Assembly (NCBI GenBank): GCA_036502005.1
Contig: DASXZH010000075.1
Span: 1 to 64,000, forward strand
DNA: 64,000 nucleotides
Direction of reading: 5' to 3'
Origin: DASXZH01 sp036502005
GTDB taxonomy: Bacteria; Armatimonadota; Fimbriimonadia; Fimbriimonadales; Fimbriimonadaceae
The first letter of the stretch is position 1, and each line of letters begins with the position of its first letter. This document shows, one piece after another, positions 52,110 to 60,847 of this stretch. Position numbers and translations under genes: made by a program. The notes below the pieces were generated by a model, which worked only from the letters and a program-made list of their open reading frames with translations, searched no databases and was not told the origin of the DNA.

Positions 52110-53411
52110 CTACAGAACCGGAGCCGCTTCTTCGGCGACCTCGGCGGGGACAGGCACTGGGATCATTCCTGATTCCAAATAAATCGGGTGCATGATTCTG
52201 TTCAACTTTGGATGCTCAAACGTAAACCAAATGGCACCCAAAATGCAGCAAGCCCCCGTGAACATAACTGTGCGAGGCACCCCAACGGCATTAGCTAAAA
52301 ACCCCGCCAGAAGGCTACCAAAAGGGGTCGATCCGAAGAACGCCATCGTGTAGTAGCCCATAACCCTGGCTCGTTTGTCCTCCGGCACAAGAGACTGGAT
52401 AACGGTATTGCTGACGGAAGCGCACTGCATCAAGCCGAACCCGACAAAGACCATCAAAATAAACGCCACCCAGAAAACGTTTGAGAAGCCAAATAAGATC
52501 AGCGCGATGCCTAGCGTCGCGGAAGCGATCTGGAGCATCCTGGTTAAGCCCACTACCGTTTTTCGCACGGCCAGAGATAGGGCTGAAGTAAGGGCTCCGA
52601 CACCGGAACCAGCAGTCAGCCAACCCAGAGTTGCCGCATCGCCGTGCAGGACCTGGCTGGTGAAGGCGGGCAGCAAAACCATATAGGGGTAACCCATTAG
52701 GCTAATGAGGGCGAAGAGCGTAAGAATCGTGCGGATCGGGCGGAAGTTGCGCACGTAATCCCAGCCCTCGCGGATTTGGGCGATCATCGTGCGGCCGTCG
52801 CTGAGCCTAGGCGTAGCTCGAACTCGCATCATCAGCAGCGAGGCAATAACGGCCAGGTAGCTAACGCCATCGATAAGGAAGCACCAGCCCGGACTGGATG
52901 CTGCGATAACCAAGCCCGCGATGGCCGGCCCGATAAGACGCGCCCCGTTCGCCATAGAAGAGTTGATGGCGATCGCGTTGCTGAGATCCTCTTTATCCTC
53001 CACCATTTGAACCAGAAATGACTGCCTTCCCGGCATATCGAACGCGTTTATGAGGCCCTGGAAAGCGGATAAAGCGATGATCTCCCAAAGGTTGATCACA
53101 TGAGCGAGAGCCAACGTGGCCAACGCCAACGATTGAATGGAGGCAAGCGCCTGGGTCCAAACGAGAAGCCGTTGCCTGTTCAATCTTTCGACCCAGACCC
53201 CGGCAAATGGCCCTAGAATAAAAGCAGCAATTTGGCCGGAAAAACTAACGATTCCGAGCAGCAAAGCTGACTCAGTAATGCGATAAACCAGATAGCTGGT
53301 GGCCAGCCTTGTCATCCAAGTTCCAATCACCGAGATGCTTTGGCCAAAGAAAAACAGCTTGAAGTTGCGGTGTCTTAGGGCGCGCCATGCATGGGAAAAG
53401 GATCTCAACAT
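52110..53411 (-). CDS. Major facilitator superfamily exporter (MFS_3/EntS-like)
   Basis: A 433-residue protein with about twelve membrane helices. RALRHRNFKLFFFGQSISVI and GTWMTRLATSYLVYRITESA are the family's N-terminal signature, and QIAAFILGPFAGVWVERLNR gives the MFS motif A loop. The region ALFALISLMGYPYMVLLPAF marks the second half. This branch includes drug and siderophore exporters. Its start lies seven bases within the MarR gene, so they form an operon in which the regulator probably controls the pump in response to a toxic compound. Length is usual for the family. Confidence 0.92.
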   Translation of the reverse strand: MLRSFSHAWRALRHRNFKLFFFGQSISVIGTWMTRLATSYLVYRITESALLLGIVSFSGQIAAFILGPFAGVWVERLNRQRLLVWTQALASIQSLALATLALAHVINLWEIIALSAFQGLINAFDMPGRQSFLVQMVEDKEDLSNAIAINSSMANGARLIGPAIAGLVIAASSPGWCFLIDGVSYLAVIASLLMMRVRATPRLSDGRTMIAQIREGWDYVRNFRPIRTILTLFALISLMGYPYMVLLPAFTSQVLHGDAATLGWLTAGSGVGALTSALSLAVRKTVVGLTRMLQIASATLGIALILFGFSNVFWVAFILMVFVGFGLMQCASVSNTVIQSLVPEDKRARVMGYYTMAFFGSTPFGSLLAGFLANAVGVPRTVMFTGACCILGAIWFTFEHPKLNRIMHPIYLESGMIPVPVPAEVAEEAAPVL

Positions 53412-53842
53412 TCTCCCATACGCTTTAGAATCTCTATAGCGCCGAACAGTTGCTCCTGCTCATCTTCCGGAAGTTTGGCTATTTCTTGCGCCAGCCAGGT
53501 TATCTTTTCGGCCCGGTTCTCTTCCCTAACCTGCGCGCCTTTTTCGGTGAGGACTATGTTGGTTTGGCGTCCATCGGTGGGGTGGGGCTGCTTTTCTACA
53601 AGTTTGAGTTCTTCGAGAGCGGCAACTGTAGCTCCCATGGATTGGGACTTCATGGCTTCGGCCCGCGCCAGATCGGAAATGGTTTGCGGCCCATATCTGG
53701 CGAGCCTTCCCATAACGGCACGCTGGGTTAATGAGAGTTCGTGTCGGTTCCCTTGAGTTCTAATTCGGCGTGCCAACGCGCCGACGGCAATCGCCAACTC
53801 GGCGACTCTTTCGGTGAGATCTTGTTCTTGTTGAACGGCCAC
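53405..53842 (-). CDS. MarR-family transcriptional regulator
   Basis: A 145-residue winged-helix protein. ELSLTQRAVMGRLARYGPQT, ISDLARAEAMKSQSMGATVA and the wing with QPHPTDGRQTNIVLTEKGAQ are the standard MarR domain. Dimerisation helices flank it (LTERVAELAIAVGALARRIR; EENRAEKITWLAQEIAKLPE). Such proteins repress adjacent pumps and release DNA on binding a phenolic or drug ligand. It overlaps the MFS exporter start by seven bases. A heptad repeat element lies just upstream of its start. Confidence 0.93.
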   Translation of the reverse strand: MAVQQEQDLTERVAELAIAVGALARRIRTQGNRHELSLTQRAVMGRLARYGPQTISDLARAEAMKSQSMGATVAALEELKLVEKQPHPTDGRQTNIVLTEKGAQVREENRAEKITWLAQEIAKLPEDEQEQLFGAIEILKRMGEC

Positions 53843-53896
53843 GAATTAGAATACGTGAAGTTAAACTGTGAAGTTTCACTTCATAGTTCGAGTGGC

Positions 53897-54075
53897 GTGA
53901 CGAGTGAGAGGTGATAGGGGAAGGGGATCGGATCGGATCGGATCAAAGGATATTCGACGTTTGATAAACAAACAAGCACTCTAGCAATACATTCGGTCCA
54001 TCCGCTATCCGCTATCCGCCATTCTCCACCCCTCCATCCACTTTAGACCTTCGACACTCCCCTATGACCTATCAC
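53897..54075. repeat. Heptad-periodic inverted repeat, element 4
   Basis: The left arm, 53897-53931, reads GTGACGA GTGAGAG GTGATAG GGGAAGG GGATCGG and then ATCGG steps. The right arm (53995-54075), read on the minus strand, is eleven 7-base units in one phase: GTGATAG GTCATAG GGGAGTG TCGAAGG TCTAAAG TGGATGG AGGGGTG GAGAATG GCGGATA GCGGATA GCGGATG. The spacer of about 60 bases is AT-richer. The 300-base gap between the MarR and lipoprotein starts contains little else. Confidence 0.75.
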
Positions 54076-54143
54076 ATGTGTCCCTTTGTTAACATTTCAG
54101 CCCTCCTCTTGCACCCGCAAAAAAGCTGGCGGATACTAAATGC

Positions 54144-54944
54144 ATGCGTCGCCGTTTTATAGCATTTGTATGCTTATTGCCTCTGTTGCCAGGATGCAAT
54201 ATGAAGGGTGTCCAGAATGGCAACTCTACGGGGCTAGAGGGAGATTGGGCGCTCTTTGTCCCCCTCCCCGGATCAACAAGCGCCACCGTGAACTTCAGCG
54301 GTAATAAGTTCAAAGAGGTGTTTGAAATGGGGTCGGGCACGAATTCGGCCGAATTGACTATAACGGGTGACGACACGTCTGACAATCACACCCTCCACCT
54401 AAACAACGAGCAGTTTCAGATCAATAAGTCGGTGTCATTTGAGGCAATGTCCTTTCGAGAGCTTTACAAGAAATCCATTGGCGCGGACTTCACGATGGAG
54501 TGGAACGGAACAAGCCTCGTCTACCTGGCCAGTGGAGCGGAAGGGGCAAATGGCGGTGCCACTACCACTTTGGCCCTCAGCAGAAATGGCGCCCAACCCG
54601 ATCCTAAAAAGGTTGGCGTCGAGGTCGAAATCAACTCAACAACAACGTCCGACGGGCAATCAACTACAACAACAACCACCAACACGGGCGGTGACACAGG
54701 AAATACTGCGCCGCAGCCGCCAGGCACGGACCAATCACAACCCAACCAATACTCGGGACAAGGCGGAAGCGTAGCTCCATCGCAAGATGGTCAGGAGCAA
54801 TCTGGGCAGGGCTCAAAGCAGACGCCACAAACGCCGACTCCTCCTCCCACTCAGGTGCCTACTTCGAGTCAGAGTCCACCGGCTCAGGACCAGCAGGCAC
54901 CGCAGCAAGCGGCTCGTTCCGCGGCCTCAACTACGGGCCAGTAG
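54144..54944 (+). CDS. Hypothetical lipoprotein with low-complexity tail
   Basis: A 266-residue protein. RRRFIAFVCLLPLLPGCNMK is a lipoprotein signal with cysteine at residue 18. Residues 25-150 form a beta-rich domain (GDWALFVPLPGSTSATVNFS, LTITGDDTSDNHTLHLNNEQ), like proteins that measure residual mass or bind ligands at the membrane. The final 100 residues are Thr/Gln/Pro/Ser-rich and unstructured, including TTTTTTNTGGDTGN and PQTPTPPPTQVPTSSQSPP. No family is recognised. Its last 14 bases overlap the end of the convergent GNAT gene. Confidence 0.8.
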   Translation: MRRRFIAFVCLLPLLPGCNMKGVQNGNSTGLEGDWALFVPLPGSTSATVNFSGNKFKEVFEMGSGTNSAELTITGDDTSDNHTLHLNNEQFQINKSVSFEAMSFRELYKKSIGADFTMEWNGTSLVYLASGAEGANGGATTTLALSRNGAQPDPKKVGVEVEINSTTTSDGQSTTTTTTNTGGDTGNTAPQPPGTDQSQPNQYSGQGGSVAPSQDGQEQSGQGSKQTPQTPTPPPTQVPTSSQSPPAQDQQAPQQAARSAASTTGQ

Positions 54945-55419
54945 CTAAAGCGGTAAGGGAATCGCCGGTCACTCGCATGACCGTCCACTCATCCATCGAA
55001 AGGGCACCGAGGGTTTTGTAAAACTCGATGCTGGGCTCGTTCCAATCCAGCACCCACCACTCGAAGCGGCCGCAGCCTCTCTCCAGGGCTATTTTGGCCA
55101 GATGTCTCATAAGCGCCTTCCCCACTCCTTTGCCTCGAGCATGGGGTCTTACAAATAGGTCTTCTAAGTAGAGTCCAGGCTTGCCCAAAAAGGTTGAGAA
55201 GTTATGAAAGAACAATGCGAACCCAACCGGCTCGCTATCAACGAAAGCGAAGACCACTTCCGCGTAAGGTCTCGCGCCAAAGAGGGTCTGCTCCAGGTTC
55301 TCGTTTGTAACCACGCATTCGTGGCTTAAACGCTCGTAAGCGGCCAGTTCACTTATGAACTGGCGGATCAGGAGCACATCTTCTATAGTCGCAAACCGGA
55401 ACTCTGGGTGCGTTGGCAT
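54931..55419 (-). CDS. GNAT-family N-acetyltransferase
   Basis: A 162-residue enzyme from the ATG at 55419; the frame is open to 55671 but the extra 84 residues are poor protein. The acetyl-CoA site is RPHARGKGVGKALMRHLAKI (R-x-x-G-x-G/A). The domain begins FRFATIEDVLLIRQFISELA, continues VVFAFVDSEPVGFALFFHNF and ends EWWVLDWNEPSIEFYKTLGA. The pattern is closest to the diamine/spermidine N-acetyltransferase branch (FSTFLGKPGLYLEDLFV), so polyamines or another amine are plausible substrates. It converges with the lipoprotein gene. Confidence 0.9.
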   Translation of the reverse strand: MPTHPEFRFATIEDVLLIRQFISELAAYERLSHECVVTNENLEQTLFGARPYAEVVFAFVDSEPVGFALFFHNFSTFLGKPGLYLEDLFVRPHARGKGVGKALMRHLAKIALERGCGRFEWWVLDWNEPSIEFYKTLGALSMDEWTVMRVTGDSLTALATGP

Positions 55420-55777
55420 CCAGAAGGTTTTACCCGTCGGGATTCTCGAATCTCGATTGGGGATCGAAGTCTTTAGATGCCGCTTGGTTGTGTCGCCTTG
55501 GCTATCGGTCATGGGGCATAACTCGACTGTCTGAACCAGTTGTGTCTGGTTATGTCCGGTTCTGGCTGCCACAACTGGTTCAAAATTGGGAGTTTCTCGA
55601 AAAAAGTTGTTCACACTTTGGAATGGCATTTTTCCGGCAAGCCTAGATTCGGAGTTTATGAAGTTCTTCAAGGATCAGGCGTCAGGTTCGTTATTCAAAC
55701 CACCTTTGAATACTGGACGCCACTGCCTCTTCTTAAAGGTTCAGGCTTTTAGGTCCTCAGCCGAAGCACACGAGTAG

Positions 55778-55928
55778 GGGGCCTTATGCCAACTCTCATT
55801 TGATCTTGGAGCTGTTTGTAGGCTGATTTATCAGAACCTCTCCCCCTTCCCCCTCTCCTCTGCCGGAGCACAGGAGAAGGGGGGGCCTTATGCCAACTCT
55901 CATTTGATCTTGGAGCTGTTTGTAGGCT
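55778..55928 (+). repeat. Two 48-bp direct repeats, 103 bases apart
   Basis: GGGGGCCTTATGCCAACTCT and the following CATTTGATCTTGGAGCTGTT, TGTAGGCT occur identically at 55778-55825 and 55881-55928. A C-rich then G-rich palindromic stretch (CCTCTCCCCCTTCCCCCTCT; GGAGCACAGGAGAAGG) lies between. It looks like a tandem duplication of about 103 bases in the gap between the GNAT and mscL genes. Nothing else is seen in that gap. Confidence 0.8.
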
Positions 55929-55968
55929 TGGTTTTTCGGAACCAACCAATCAAAAATCCATAAGCAGT

Positions 55969-56397
55969 TCAGCCTTTCTTTAGAAGGTCTCGAATCTCCG
56001 TGAGAAGGATCTCTTCTTTCGTTGGCTCAGGCTCTACTACGGGAGCCGCTTCCTCTTTCTTCTTAAGCTTATTCATCGCCTTAACCAGGAAGAACACTAC
56101 AAGAGAAACGACCAGGAAGTTTATAAGCAGGTTGATAAAGTTTCCGTAGTTAATCGTGACTGCTTTTGCAGCACTCGCCGCATCAGGGGTCGCATATGGC
56201 CCTATCGGGTTTCCGTCTTTGAGGACGATCATGAGGTTCTTGAAATCGATATGGCCGAGAGCCAAACCGATCGGCGGCATCACGATATCTTTCACCAACG
56301 ATGTGACTATGGCCCCGAACGCAATGCCCAAAATGAGCGCGACGGCCAGATCCAACATATTCCCCTTAACTGCAAATTCCTTAAATTCCTTGAGCAT
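55969..56397 (-). CDS. mscL: Large-conductance mechanosensitive channel
   Basis: A 142-residue channel subunit that opens under high membrane tension and releases solutes on hypo-osmotic shock. I choose the ATG at 56397, giving MLKEFKEFAVKGNMLDLAVA, the normal MscL start; the open frame upstream to 56544 lies over a repeat. TM1 is DLAVALILGIAFGAIVTSLV, the loop has GPYATPDAASAAKAVTINYG, TM2 is NFINLLINFLVVSLVVFFLV. The cytoplasmic bundle ends TKEEILLTEIRDLLKKG, typical of the family. Length is standard. It has its own gene with no operon partner. Confidence 0.96.
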   Translation of the reverse strand: MLKEFKEFAVKGNMLDLAVALILGIAFGAIVTSLVKDIVMPPIGLALGHIDFKNLMIVLKDGNPIGPYATPDAASAAKAVTINYGNFINLLINFLVVSLVVFFLVKAMNKLKKKEEAAPVVEPEPTKEEILLTEIRDLLKKG

Positions 56398-56440
56398 GTA
56401 TGTTGCGTTAGACGCGCGGGCGGGGGGAATGGATTCTACT

Positions 56441-56566
56441 GGGTGACGGGTAACGTGTGACGCGTGACGGGTAGGCAGCAAACTGCCGTGGATCTGGAAA
56501 GCAAAACCGCCTTGTAACGCACGTATTGGTTCCAGACACGTCACTCGTCACGCGTCACTCGTCACC
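56441..56566. repeat. Heptad-periodic inverted repeat, element 5
   Basis: The left arm at 56441-56472 carries GGTGACGGGTAACGTGTGAC, then GCGTGACGGGT. The right arm at 56537-56566, complemented, reads GGTGACGAGTGACGCGTGAC, then GAGTGACGTG. Both follow the unit GTGACGN with about 26 of 30 positions matching. The spacer is 64 bases. It lies between the mscL and histidine kinase starts. Confidence 0.8.
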
Positions 56567-56590
56567 ACTCCGCCGTAGTAAACAATTCCT

Positions 56591-58552
56591 GTGAGAATGA
56601 TCGCGTCACAAATCCCCATCGGTGAGATTCTCGATTTACTCGGAAATGCTTTCGAGTCTCACATCGCCTTCATTGGCTCTGACCTCAGATACCGCTACGC
56701 GAACGATGCCTACCAGGCTTGGCACCTGCGCTCCCCGCAAATGATCGCAGGCAAAAGCATTCAAGACATCTTGGGAAGAGCGGAATACGAATCCTTGAAA
56801 CCCCATTTGGATTACGCACTGGCCGGCAACAGAGATGAATTTGAGTTCTCAGCCCGGCACCCTACGGCAGGGATGCGGACTTTTCTGGCTCGATTGGTCC
56901 CCGATACCATGCCCGATGGCACGGTAAACGGCGTCCTGCATATTTTTCGCGACGTCACCGAGGGCCGTAGGCGCGAGAGGGTTGACTCTGAGAAAAAGGC
57001 AGAGCAAGAGAAAGCTGAACGCGCCTTGCAGGCTTCGGAAAGCCGCTTCCGCACAATGGTCGACCGATCTCCGTTTGCCATTCAGATTTTCGATTCCGAA
57101 GGCAAGTCTGTCCATTTTAACGAGGCCTGGAAAAGGCTGTGGCTTGGAGACCCGGAGGCGCTAAAGAATTACAGTCTGTTTGAAGATCCCCAGCTTGAAA
57201 AACTCGGCCTCACTCAGCTCTTCAAACTAGCTCTGGATGGCGAAACGATTGAAGTCGCGGCGTTTGAATACAAGCCAGCCGAAAGCGGCCTAACCGGCCG
57301 TCCTCGCTGGATCAGCGCCGTCGCTTATCCGGTGGCACTAGCCGCCGAACAGGAATTGGCTCTAATCTTCCAAGATGTGACCGAGGAGCGCGAGGCGCAG
57401 ATGGAGGTTCAAGCGATAAAAGAGCGGCTACAGCTCATCGTAAACACCGCCCTCGATGCCGCCATCACGATCGACTCAGAAGATCGAATTACAGCCTGGG
57501 ACGGACAAGCAGCAAACATCTTTGGCTGGACCCGTGCAGAAGTTCTTGGCCAAAACTTATACGAAACGATTATCAGTAAGCCCGCGAGGGATCCCAAGAA
57601 CCGAACTATGGCCAATCTATTGGTACACAAAGGCAAGGTTCTGCAGCACCGGCGGATCGAGATCATTGCCAATCACAAGCATGGACACACTTTCCCGGCT
57701 GAAATCGCCATCGCATCGGCCAAGCAAAACGAAACGACCTTTTATATTATTTCGGCAAGGGACATTAGCGATCGGGTCCAGAGCCGGCAGGAGTTGCAAG
57801 AGCTCAACTCCCAGCTAGAAGCTAGAGTCGAAGCGCGAACCACCGAACTGAAAAAGACCAACGAAGAGCTAGCCGCAGCCTATAACAAGTTGGAAACTTT
57901 CAGCTATTCCGTTTCCCATGATCTTCGCAATCCTTTAAGAAGATTGATGGCTGTGGCAGCCATTCTGCAGGAAGATGCGCCCCTCAGCGGCGAACACAAA
58001 GAAGAACTTAATTCCATAAAAACCTTCGCCGAGAACATGACAAGGCTCATCGAGGACCACTTAAATTTTGCAAAGTCTGCCCATACTCAACTTCAGAGAC
58101 AGGAAACCGACTTCTCGCACTTAGCATGGGCCGTTGCTCGTGAAGTAATGGAGGAGCATCCACGCACCGATGTTCGGGTCAGGACCCTACCAAATCTAAC
58201 TGTCTCTGCGGATCCCCTTCTTTTGCGCGTTGTCTTAGAAAACCTTGTTGAAAACGGCGCCAAATTTAGCCAAAGTTGCCCAAATCCGGTAGTGGAAATC
58301 GGTACGACTACTCAAGAAAACGAACGGCTCTTCTTTGTCAGAGACAATGGAATTGGCTTCGATCCCGAGTTTTCGCACAAGCTGTTTGAGCCTTTCGAGA
58401 AGCTTCACCGGGAAGAAGAACTGGCCGGCACAGGCATCGGGCTCTCGAACACGAAAGAGATTATCGAAAGGCACGGCGGAAAGATCTGGGCGGAAGGCAT
58501 CCCCGGCAAAGGAGCAACCTTTTTCTTTACCCTCGGGACCGCAGAACTTTAA
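56591..58552 (+). CDS. PAS-domain sensor histidine kinase
   Basis: A 653-residue soluble kinase; the start is the GTG at 56591 or the ATG at 56597. Three PAS domains are seen: residues 10-125 (AFIGSDLRYRYANDAYQAWH), 150-270 (FAIQIFDSEGKSVHFNEAWK), and 285-400 (ALDAAITIDSEDRITAWDGQ). A coiled coil follows (RVEARTTELKKTNEELAAAY). The HisKA domain has TFSYSVSHDLRNPLRRLMAV with the phosphorylated histidine. The ATPase domain has VLENLVENGAKFSQ, FFVRDNGIGFDPEF and GTGIGLSNTKEIIERHGG, all complete. No membrane segment is present, so it senses an internal signal. No response regulator gene is adjacent. Confidence 0.93.
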   Translation: MRMIASQIPIGEILDLLGNAFESHIAFIGSDLRYRYANDAYQAWHLRSPQMIAGKSIQDILGRAEYESLKPHLDYALAGNRDEFEFSARHPTAGMRTFLARLVPDTMPDGTVNGVLHIFRDVTEGRRRERVDSEKKAEQEKAERALQASESRFRTMVDRSPFAIQIFDSEGKSVHFNEAWKRLWLGDPEALKNYSLFEDPQLEKLGLTQLFKLALDGETIEVAAFEYKPAESGLTGRPRWISAVAYPVALAAEQELALIFQDVTEEREAQMEVQAIKERLQLIVNTALDAAITIDSEDRITAWDGQAANIFGWTRAEVLGQNLYETIISKPARDPKNRTMANLLVHKGKVLQHRRIEIIANHKHGHTFPAEIAIASAKQNETTFYIISARDISDRVQSRQELQELNSQLEARVEARTTELKKTNEELAAAYNKLETFSYSVSHDLRNPLRRLMAVAAILQEDAPLSGEHKEELNSIKTFAENMTRLIEDHLNFAKSAHTQLQRQETDFSHLAWAVAREVMEEHPRTDVRVRTLPNLTVSADPLLLRVVLENLVENGAKFSQSCPNPVVEIGTTTQENERLFFVRDNGIGFDPEFSHKLFEPFEKLHREEELAGTGIGLSNTKEIIERHGGKIWAEGIPGKGATFFFTLGTAEL

Positions 58553-59789
58553 CTCCGGCGCCAAAGCAGACGGCGCCAATGGCAACCAAAATGGCACATG
58601 GCACTAACATTTCTTGAAAAGTGAAGCCTCGCCAGATCGCGCCCTCAATGCTTAATACCGTCCACTTGAGCGGGCTGAAGCTGCTCGCCGATTGCATCCA
58701 GCCCGGCATCATGAAAATGGGAATCATGCCTCCACCGAACATGGCCATCGTGATCATCACGCCCCATGAAGATCCGGAAACCGCCTGCTCGGTGCGACCA
58801 AGAACGCTCAGCAGCATCATGATTCCAACCACGCAAAGGGAGCCGCATAAAATGGCCATCGCTAGCAGCAGCGGCGAGGTAAGGCGAACGTTGAATGCAA
58901 AGTGACCAATAAGAAGGAGCAAGGCCATAACTCCCGCGCAAGCGATAAGGCAGGCCAAAGCTTTTCCGGCCAAGATTTCGCCCATAGACATGGTGGATTG
59001 CAAGCGCACCAAGGTGCCCTGTTCTCGCTCCTTCACCAGGGAAACGACGAAGCTGGAAATGACGCCCAGGAGGCCCCAGATAATAGCTTGCGGGAAGGTG
59101 ATTTCGAAAGCGGAAGCAGGTTTTGATCCAGATGCCGATATCGGCTTTTGCTCGACCTGAGGTCCTTCAAATTCGAAACTCGCGGTGGATGCTTGAGGAT
59201 CGGTATCGCGCTTGGTTTGCAGGTCGCTCGCGTAATGCATCAATTGCATTAGGTCTTTCTTGCGGGCCGGGTCCAAAGTGGAGTTTTGGACATTGCTGAG
59301 GTTCTCCGCCAAGTCTTGCGGATTCATTTGCATGGCGTCGCCCATAAGTTTTGAGGCCGCACCGGTTGCAATACCTTGGAGCATTCCCGCCTCCGCTTGG
59401 TGGCTAGGGTCGATGCCCAGTTGAATGGCCGGCCCCTTGGCATACTGAAAAGTTTGCACCTCGTGGCCGAAGCCTTTCGGGATCAAAATATAGGCTGAGA
59501 GGTTTCCCTTCCTCACGGACTCTTTCGCAGCGCTCAAAGCGTCACTTTGCGCTGGCGCCAAAACGTTCAGAGCGGTCGAGTCCTTGAGGCCCTTTACAAG
59601 CTCTTGGGATTGCTTGCTATTGTCTTGATCGATGAGAACAACATCGATCTTTGAAGCCCCGTTCGATCCGCCAAAAATGGAGCCAAATAGGATGGCGATC
59701 ATCAGCGGAAAGACCAAGACCCAAAAGAGGGCGGATTTGTCGCGGACCAGCAGCTTAACGTCTTTAAGTGCTAGGGTTAGGCTTTTCAT
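58527..59789 (-). CDS. ABC-2 type exporter permease (YhaP/NatB-like)
   Basis: A 420-residue membrane protein. One helix opens it (LFWVLVFPLMIAILFGSIFG), then a long extracytoplasmic domain of about 180 residues (DQDNSKQSQELVKGLKDSTA through YASDLQTKRDTDPQ) leads to five C-terminal helices (FPQAIIWGLLGVISSFVVSL onward). KEREQGTLVRLQSTMSMGEI is the ABC-2 cytoplasmic loop. This shape is that of DrrB/YhhJ-type exporters. It starts one base after the ATPase stop, so the two genes are one operon. The last 26 bases overlap the end of the histidine kinase gene on the opposite strand. The substrate is unknown; a drug or lipid is possible. Confidence 0.9.
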   Translation of the reverse strand: MKSLTLALKDVKLLVRDKSALFWVLVFPLMIAILFGSIFGGSNGASKIDVVLIDQDNSKQSQELVKGLKDSTALNVLAPAQSDALSAAKESVRKGNLSAYILIPKGFGHEVQTFQYAKGPAIQLGIDPSHQAEAGMLQGIATGAASKLMGDAMQMNPQDLAENLSNVQNSTLDPARKKDLMQLMHYASDLQTKRDTDPQASTASFEFEGPQVEQKPISASGSKPASAFEITFPQAIIWGLLGVISSFVVSLVKEREQGTLVRLQSTMSMGEILAGKALACLIACAGVMALLLLIGHFAFNVRLTSPLLLAMAILCGSLCVVGIMMLLSVLGRTEQAVSGSSWGVMITMAMFGGGMIPIFMMPGWMQSASSFSPLKWTVLSIEGAIWRGFTFQEMLVPCAILVAIGAVCFGAGVKVLRSRG

Positions 59790-59790
59790 A

Positions 59791-60678
59791 TCAGTCTCTC
59801 AGGCTCCTGCCGGTCAGGTTAAGAAACACCGTTTCCAAATTCGGGCTTTCCATTTTCAAAGATTTCATGGCGACACCCGCGCCAGCCAGCTTAGCCATGT
59901 CCGCGAACGGCTCCTTGGATTTAAGGGTGAGAATAGAGCCGGTAACTTCGGCTCCGGCGAAAACGAAGCTATCGGGCATGCGTTCAAACTCTGCGATCAG
60001 CGTGGACTCGGCTCCAAACTGGCCAATGAGTTCTTGCACGGTTCCCTGCGCCAAAATCTTGCCTTGATCCATGATCGCAACCCTATCGCAAAGGCGCTCG
60101 GCCTCTTCCATGTAGTGGGTGGTGTAGATGATGGTCAGACCCTCGTCCCTCAGTTTCTCAACCGTATCGAACAGGAAGTTCCGAGACTGGGGGTCCACGC
60201 CCACCGTTGGCTCATCCAGGAAAACTACTTCGGGGGCATGAACAAGTGCGCAGACGAGATTCAATCTTCGCTTCATACCGCCTGAAAACGTGCCCACTAT
60301 GTCCTTGCGGCGATCGGCCAGACCGGCCAGTTCTAAAGCCCAAGTCGTTCTTTCCGAAAGTTGTGGCCCGCCAAGGCCGGATAGCTTCCCAAAGAACATC
60401 AGGTTTTCTTCGGCGGTGAGACGCTCATAGATGGCAAGGGATTGAGGAGCAAGGCCTATGCGCTTTTTTGCCGCCGCCGAGATTGGGTCATCCCCGCTGA
60501 TCTTAACCGTTCCGCTATCGGGCTTTAGCAAGCCCGCCATGATTGAGATCGTGGTGGACTTCCCCGCCCCGTTTGGACCCAGCAACCCAAACATCTCTCC
60601 TTTGTTTATGGTTAGGGAAACTCCATCTACCGCAACGAGTGAGCCGTAGCTCTTTTTAAGATTAGATACTTCAATCAC
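59791..60678 (-). CDS. ABC exporter ATP-binding protein
   Basis: A 295-residue nucleotide-binding protein. Walker A is LLGPNGAGKSTT, the signature is FSGGMKRRLNLVCALVH, Walker B is VVFLDEPTVGVDPQSR, the switch histidine lies in IIYTTHYMEEAERL. The C-terminal 70 residues (TLIAEFERMPDSFVFAGAEV onward) are the accessory domain of the DrrA/CcmA branch. It pairs with the permease one base downstream. The start at 60678 is the conserved MIEVSNLKKSYGSLVAVDGV. Confidence 0.95.
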   Translation of the reverse strand: MIEVSNLKKSYGSLVAVDGVSLTINKGEMFGLLGPNGAGKSTTISIMAGLLKPDSGTVKISGDDPISAAAKKRIGLAPQSLAIYERLTAEENLMFFGKLSGLGGPQLSERTTWALELAGLADRRKDIVGTFSGGMKRRLNLVCALVHAPEVVFLDEPTVGVDPQSRNFLFDTVEKLRDEGLTIIYTTHYMEEAERLCDRVAIMDQGKILAQGTVQELIGQFGAESTLIAEFERMPDSFVFAGAEVTGSILTLKSKEPFADMAKLAGAGVAMKSLKMESPNLETVFLNLTGRSLRD

Positions 60679-60740
60679 GACTAACTATCATCATAGCTGC
60701 GGTTTGTTCTGGCGATAAGGCGATGGGCCTATTGGCAGAT

Positions 60741-60803
60741 GTGATAGGTGAAAGGTGATGGGGGATAGGAGATAGGAGATAGGAGATAGGAGATAGGGGA
60801 TGG
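60741..60803 (+). repeat. Heptad tandem repeat, element 6 (single arm)
   Basis: Nine 7-base units in one phase: GTGATAG GTGAAAG GTGATGG GGGATAG, GAGATAG four times, GGGATGG. The first unit is identical to units in element 4. No facing arm is seen before the phosphatidyltransferase gene at 60848. Confidence 0.85.
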
Positions 60804-60847
60804 GCAGAAAAATGAAACCGGATCAAGTCCGGTCACTTAAGCGAGCG

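Noticed and set aside
54931..55671. GNAT protein of 246 aa from 55671
   Set aside because: The first 84 residues show no domain pattern, and the acetyltransferase domain starts right after the ATG at 55419.
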